Origin: Hyaloraphidium curvatum
Taxonomy: Eukaryota; Monoblepharomycota; Hyaloraphidiomycetes; Hyaloraphidiales; Hyaloraphidiaceae
Direction of reading: 5' to 3'
Assembly (NCBI GenBank): GCA_025558095.1
Contig: JAIVFI010000046.1
Span: 62,001-126,000, forward strand
Length of the DNA: 64,000 nucleotides
Each line of letters starts with the position of its first letter. The first letter of the stretch is position 1. Shown one piece after another: positions 62,190 through 64,000 of the stretch. The position numbers and the translations under genes are program-made. Under the pieces are notes generated by a model. It saw nothing but the letters and a program-made list of their open reading frames with translations. It was not told the origin of the DNA and ran no database searches.

Positions 62190-64000
62190 ATGGCGCTGAC
62201 TGACCTCCTCCTCGGCGCCGCCGCGCTCGTGGCAGGCTTTTACGTTCTCAAATACCTGTTCTAGTGGGTGGAACCGCGGTTCGGCCGCCGCGAGGCCCGC
62301 AGAGTAACCCACGTTCAATCCGCGTCTTGGCCACCGCGACTCCACAGCCGCCTCTTCCTGGACTTTGGCGATGATATCAAGGCGTGTTCATGGTTCGTCT
62401 GGCGATGTTCCGGCGGTCACTGACGTCCCTCATCCAGACCATCCCCATCATTCCGCTTATAAACTATCCGGAACCCAAGAAGATTCCGATATTCCATCGC
62501 GCCGGACTGGAGCGGATGAAGGAATGGGGTGCGGTCTTCCGGACGGTCAACGTCCTCAAGCCGTGGGACAGGAGTTTCTCGATCGCGGACCCCGTGGGTG
62601 CGGTTGCCCGGGACGCCTTGCCGGTCGACCGACCAGGGCCTTCTCGCCCAGATGCTGCTCAAGGAAATCTTCGTGGGCAAGGACTGGGAGATGTGGCAAC
62701 GCGGGAGCTACATCGGGAAGCCCCACTTCCCCTACACCGAGGGAACTATCAGCGATAAGAGTGGGTCATCGGCCAGAAACAGCGCTGTCCGGACGGGCTG
62801 ATCACCTCGTGCCTCCCAGACAGCAAGCGGTGGCGGGACACCCGGGCCATGTTCGATAGGACATTCACGACGGTCTCGGTCCGCAAGTACACGCCGATCC
62901 TGCTCAACCTGCGCAACACGTTCCTCGAGGTCTTGGCCAAGCAGAACGCCGACCACCCCGAGGGATTCGACTTCTTCCCCAGGGCCCACAACTTGACGTT
63001 CGACGTGATCACTGTTGGTGCTTTGCTCGCCAGTTTCGGTCCGCGCTGACATCCCCTGGCAGCGACTCACTTTCGGCGCCGAGGTCAAGGCCCAGACGAC
63101 CGACGTTGGCCGCGAATATTCGACCCGCTTCGACCGCTGGCTGTCGAACGCGTCCATCATGTCGCTGCTCATCCTCATGCTCGGCGAGTGGTCGCACTTC
63201 CTCATCCCCAAGGCCGTGAAGGAATGGAAGGAGGACGGGGACATGATGTTCGGTCTGCTCCGCGGCGAGGCCGAGCGGGCGAAGCGGGGCGAGGCGCCGC
63301 CCTCCATCCTTGCGGACGCGTACGCGATCTTCAACTCGGAGAAGATGCCCGAGACGATCGACGAGAAACACCTCCAGGCCGCTTTGGTGAGGCGGGAAGG
63401 CGCCCACGATTATTGGGTTCTTGTCCTTACAGTTCTTTCGTCGCCGCGCAGATGAGCATCCTTTTCGCTGGTTCGTGCTGGGCACGGCTGCCCTTCAAGC
63501 TTTACTCACCCGCCATCGCCTTCAGGACACGACACGACGGCTGCCCTCCTCTCCTTCGCCGTGTACGAGCTCTCGCGGCGCCCGGATCTGCAGCGCGCCA
63601 TCCGCGCCGAGGTCCTCGAGGCCGCCGGCGAGGGCGAGCTGTCGAACCTCGAGGTGCTGGAGAAGTGCAAGGTCCTCAACGCGTGCATCAAGGAGACCCT
63701 GCGCCGCTACCCGGCAGCGCCCCACGGCGGCGGGAGGGTGATGGACGAGGACTTTGAGTTCCGCTACACCGACGTTTATGGGCAGAACCGCAGGATCAGA
63801 TTCATGAAGGGCGACAGGGTGAACCCGTTGGTGACTGCCGGCGTTGGAGACCAAACTATCAGCTGAACATTCCATGCCAGCTACATCTATGGGGCGCAGA
63901 ACTACGCCGATTTCTGGGGCAAGAACCCCGACGAGTGGTATCCCGAGCGTTTCTACACGGAAGCAAACGGCGATTCGAAGAACCTGTGGGCCTACGGTGG
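62190..64000 (+). CDS. Cytochrome P450 (3' end missing, possible lesions)
   Basis: An N-terminal anchor MALTDLLLGAAALVAGFYVLKY starts at 62190. Later exons fit 62438-62593, 62637-62760, 62820-63013, 63063-63386, 63452-63470, 63526-63818 and 63881-64000. Hallmarks are the I-helix FAGHDTTAALLSF, the K-helix ExxR in ACIKETLRRYPAAPHGG and the PERF motif in NPDEWYPERFY; the heme Cys lies beyond the edge. Two problems appear. A TAG at 62262-62264 interrupts KYLF-WVEPRFGRREARR, and no alternative splice from exon 1 keeps phase. The last join (63818 to 63881) is off by one base from the PERF frame. It may be a recent pseudogene, or the assembly may contain errors. A 19-nt exon carries MSILFAG. Expected location is the ER membrane; substrate is unknown. 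Confidence 0.82.

Noticed and set aside
60649..62199. 516-codon plus-strand frame opposite the acyl-CoA synthetase
   Set aside because: Shadow of a strongly supported gene on the other strand.

Overview
This is a GC-rich nuclear fragment from a eukaryote, most likely an early-diverging (zoosporic, chytrid-like) fungus. Fungal hallmarks are the FCY1/FCY2 pyrimidine salvage pair, an APC-type amino-acid permease, an ERG4/ERG24-family sterol reductase and a DUF2256 zinc-ribbon protein. Nearly every gene is broken by short introns of about 43-70 nt. Their 5' splice sites are mostly GTGGGT/GTGCGT, many have a CTGAC/CTGAT branch sequence, and most end in CAG. Exon joins given here were worked out by hand and checked by phase arithmetic and family fit, without RNA evidence. 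The clade is an inference; no rRNA or mitochondrial marker is present.

Layout. 1-5695: 2OG-Fe(II) oxygenase (partial), cytosine deaminase, purine-cytosine permease and amidase, which look like a nucleobase/nitrogen salvage neighbourhood. 6881-10992: FkbM-type methyltransferase and an unknown secreted protein. 12033-18670: DUF2256 protein, LITAF-like membrane protein, LARGE-like glycosyltransferase tail-to-tail with a bacterial-looking sugar isomerase/acetyltransferase fusion, and the AP-2 mu adaptor. 19319-23415: a 1270-aa orphan membrane protein. 24541-24904: two intron-bearing tRNA-Ile(UAU) loci. 25632-28480: SUEL lectin plus a long helical region, with damage at both ends. 28907-30679: an orphan Cys-rich protein. 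31983-32345: 153-bp tandem repeats. 32645-34804: mitochondrial EF-Tu with a 9-nt microexon.

35513-43631: acidic nuclear protein, gamma-glutamyltransferase-family enzyme, amino-acid permease, sterol reductase. 44280-49502: split CBM20 protein, secreted EGF/chitin-binding protein, SMP-30/gluconolactonase. 49744-53508: secreted papain-family protease with a long Ser/Thr/Arg-rich spacer and Cys-rich repeats. 54141-62031: STEEP1-like protein, TAF15/FUS-like RNA-binding protein, YABBY/HMG-like protein with an ATG-only first coding exon, short-chain dehydrogenase, and a peroxisomal acyl-CoA synthetase ending in SKL. 62190-64000: a cytochrome P450 with apparent lesions that runs off the right edge.

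The most unusual items are the FdtA-FdtC-type fusion beside a glycosyltransferase, the starch-binding domain interrupted by about 160 residues, the tiny exons, the exon-per-zinc-finger gene, and several repeat families, one of them abutting a tRNA relic.
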